The notes beneath the pieces were generated by a model, which saw nothing but the letters and a program-made list of their open reading frames with translations, was not told the origin of the DNA and did not search any database. Shown here in pieces: positions 62,770 to 64,000 of a stretch of DNA of 64,000 nucleotides. The DNA is taken from the NCBI RefSeq assembly GCF_028280385.1, contig NZ_JANQLX010000009.1, positions 62,001 to 126,000 of the forward strand, given 5' to 3'. The stretch comes from Allomuricauda sp. (GTDB lineage Bacteria > Bacteroidota > Bacteroidia > Flavobacteriales > Flavobacteriaceae). Position 1 is the stretch's first letter. Each line of letters begins with the position of its first letter. Both the position numbers and the translations under genes were made by a program.

Positions 62770-62800
62770 AAAAAAAGGCAACATTTTTCAACGTTGCCTT
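62770..62800 (-). terminator. Intrinsic terminator after sucC
   Basis: On the minus strand an 8-bp perfect stem (AAGGCAAC / GTTGCCTT) with a 10-nt loop, ending in seven Ts. It lies 21 bp after the sucC stop codon. Confidence 0.85.
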
Positions 62801-62821
62801 ATCATATGTTCATAGGGAAAT

Positions 62822-64000
62822 TTATCCCAATACTTCCTTGACCTTATCTGCTGCTTCCTGGAATTGAACCGCTGAATGCACTGCCAATCCGGAATTGTCT
62901 ATGATTTCCTTGGCCAATTCGGCATTGGTACCTTGCAATCTTACAATAATGGGCACCTTAATGGCGTCTCCCATATTTTTATAGGCATCCACAACACCCT
63001 GTGCCACCCGGTCACAGCGTACGATACCCCCAAATATGTTGATCAAGATAGCCTTTACATTAGGGTCCTTCAAAATAATGCGGAACGCTTCCTCCACCCT
63101 TTTTGCATCGGCTGTACCACCAACATCCAAGAAGTTCGCTGGTTCCCCACCGGCCATTTTTATCAAATCCATGGTGGCCATGGCCAATCCGGCTCCGTTG
63201 ACCATACAGCCAACATTACCATCAAGATCCACGTAGTTCAACCCAACTTCACGGGCTTCCACCTCAATGGGATTCTCCTCGCGCAAATCGCGCATTTCCG
63301 CATATGATTTTCTGCGATAGAGTGCATTATCATCAATGGAAACCTTGGCATCAACCGCCATAATCTTATCATCAGAGGTCTTTAGCACCGGGTTGATCTC
63401 AAACAAACTGGAGTCACTTTCCTGATACGCCCTGTACAATGCGGTCACAAATTTTACCATATCCTTAAAGGCAGCTCCGGACAAGCCCAGATTAAAGGCA
63501 ATCTTTCTAGCCTGAAACGGCATAAGCCCCACGGCAGGGTCTATCTCTTCCGTATAAATAAGGTGCGGTGTCTTTTCTGCCACTTCCTCAATATCCATAC
63601 CTCCTTCGGTGGAATACATGATCATGTTCCTTCCGGTGGCCCGGTTCAACAATACAGACATATAAAACTCGGAAGTCTCACTATCCCCAGGATAGTACAC
63701 ATCTTCCGCAATCAAGACCTGGTGTACTTTTTTTCCTTCGGCGGAGGTCTGTGGGGTTATCAGGTTCATCCCGATGATATCACCGGCCAACTCTTCTACT
63801 TCCTTAAGATTTTTGGCCAATTTTACACCACCACCTTTTCCACGGCCACCTGCATGTACCTGAGCTTTGATCACATGCCATCCAGTGCCTGTTTCCTGGG
63901 TGAGTTGTTTTGCGGCATCAACGGCCTCCTTAGCATTTCGCGCAACGATTCCCCGTTGGATGCGCACACCAAAACTGGCTAAAATTTCCTTTCCTTGATA
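62822..64000 (-). CDS. sucC: Succinate-CoA ligase (ADP-forming) beta subunit, 5' end outside the window
   Basis: TCA-cycle enzyme that makes ATP from succinyl-CoA with SucD. The reading frame stays open to the window edge; the first codons visible read YQGKEILASFGVRIQRG, so only about five N-terminal residues (family start MNLHEYQGK) are missing. ATP-grasp features: VHAGGRGKGGGVKLAK, and the ligase domain ends with GLAMATMDLIKMAGGEPANFLDVGG and NIFGGIVRCDRVAQG. An intrinsic terminator follows 21 bp after the stop. sucD is not adjacent on this side. Confidence 0.96.
   Translation of the reverse strand, partial: YQGKEILASFGVRIQRGIVARNAKEAVDAAKQLTQETGTGWHVIKAQVHAGGRGKGGGVKLAKNLKEVEELAGDIIGMNLITPQTSAEGKKVHQVLIAEDVYYPGDSETSEFYMSVLLNRATGRNMIMYSTEGGMDIEEVAEKTPHLIYTEEIDPAVGLMPFQARKIAFNLGLSGAAFKDMVKFVTALYRAYQESDSSLFEINPVLKTSDDKIMAVDAKVSIDDNALYRRKSYAEMRDLREENPIEVEAREVGLNYVDLDGNVGCMVNGAGLAMATMDLIKMAGGEPANFLDVGGTADAKRVEEAFRIILKDPNVKAILINIFGGIVRCDRVAQGVVDAYKNMGDAIKVPIIVRLQGTNAELAKEIIDNSGLAVHSAVQFQEAADKVKEVLG

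Noticed and set aside
62876..63307. Long open frame antisense to sucC (plus strand)
   Set aside because: It mirrors the codon pattern of sucC, has no credible start or domain, and sucC is certain. Similar antisense frames elsewhere (for example 35569-35979 and 56905-57549) were dropped for the same reason.

Overview
The window reads as a chromosomal segment of a Bacteroidota bacterium of the family Flavobacteriaceae, probably a marine genus near Muricauda/Allomuricauda (the genus is inference). Evidence: two secreted proteins end in the type IX secretion (type B) sorting domain; several intergenic regions carry the Bacteroidota promoter element TAnnTTTG; many genes belong to families typical of Flavobacteriia (DUF5606, DUF2795, DUF4105, CCC-motif membrane proteins, long SecA without a zinc tail); and Shine-Dalgarno sequences are weak. 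Coding density is very high. I saw no rRNA, tRNA, CRISPR array, prophage or insertion sequence.

Layout: 1-5.6 kb has a cysteine desulfurase, a small lipoprotein, an Smr-domain protein, three small membrane proteins and a RecQ helicase lacking the usual zinc cysteines. 5.7-8.7 kb is a kdsD-tatC-AhpD-like-lptB run, followed by convergent pssA. 9.5-17.8 kb holds a DUF4105 protein, an ABC-F ATPase, a reduced methyltransferase-like protein, a cobalamin adenosyltransferase, a DUF2795 protein and secA. 17.9-28.1 kb holds a HWE/HisKA_2-type histidine kinase, an M14 peptidase, an amidohydrolase, a metallo-beta-lactamase-fold hydrolase, MsrA and an ECF sigma/anti-sigma/coiled-coil operon. 28.3-35.0 kb holds meaB, then two converging operons that look like a lipid-linked sugar system (GT2 and a flippase-like protein; MATE, PAP2 and GT39). 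35.1-41.4 kb holds a sulfatase, mazG, an SGNH hydrolase with a GH20 hexosaminidase, and DUF5606-def-ruvX.

41.5-50.4 kb is the most distinctive part. After dapD come two GT2 glycosyltransferases, then a sialyltransferase-like protein, a CMP-sialate synthetase fused to a C0-type HAD phosphatase, and a NeuB-type synthase with no SAF domain. These run without a break into tsaC/sua5, cca and ctaA. The set predicts synthesis and transfer of a nonulosonic acid by a 9-phosphate route, possibly KDN. 50.4-64 kb holds a nucleoid protein, an unknown conserved protein, an ABC exporter, two T9SS cargo proteins, uvrB, hsp20, a TerB-like protein and sucC, which runs off the end.

Non-coding features of note are two arrays of 7-bp units (13316-13364 and 52031-52135), a perfect 10-bp inverted repeat in front of the histidine kinase, a palindrome at the hsp20 promoter, and four convergent gene pairs whose stop codons overlap by exactly 4 bp.
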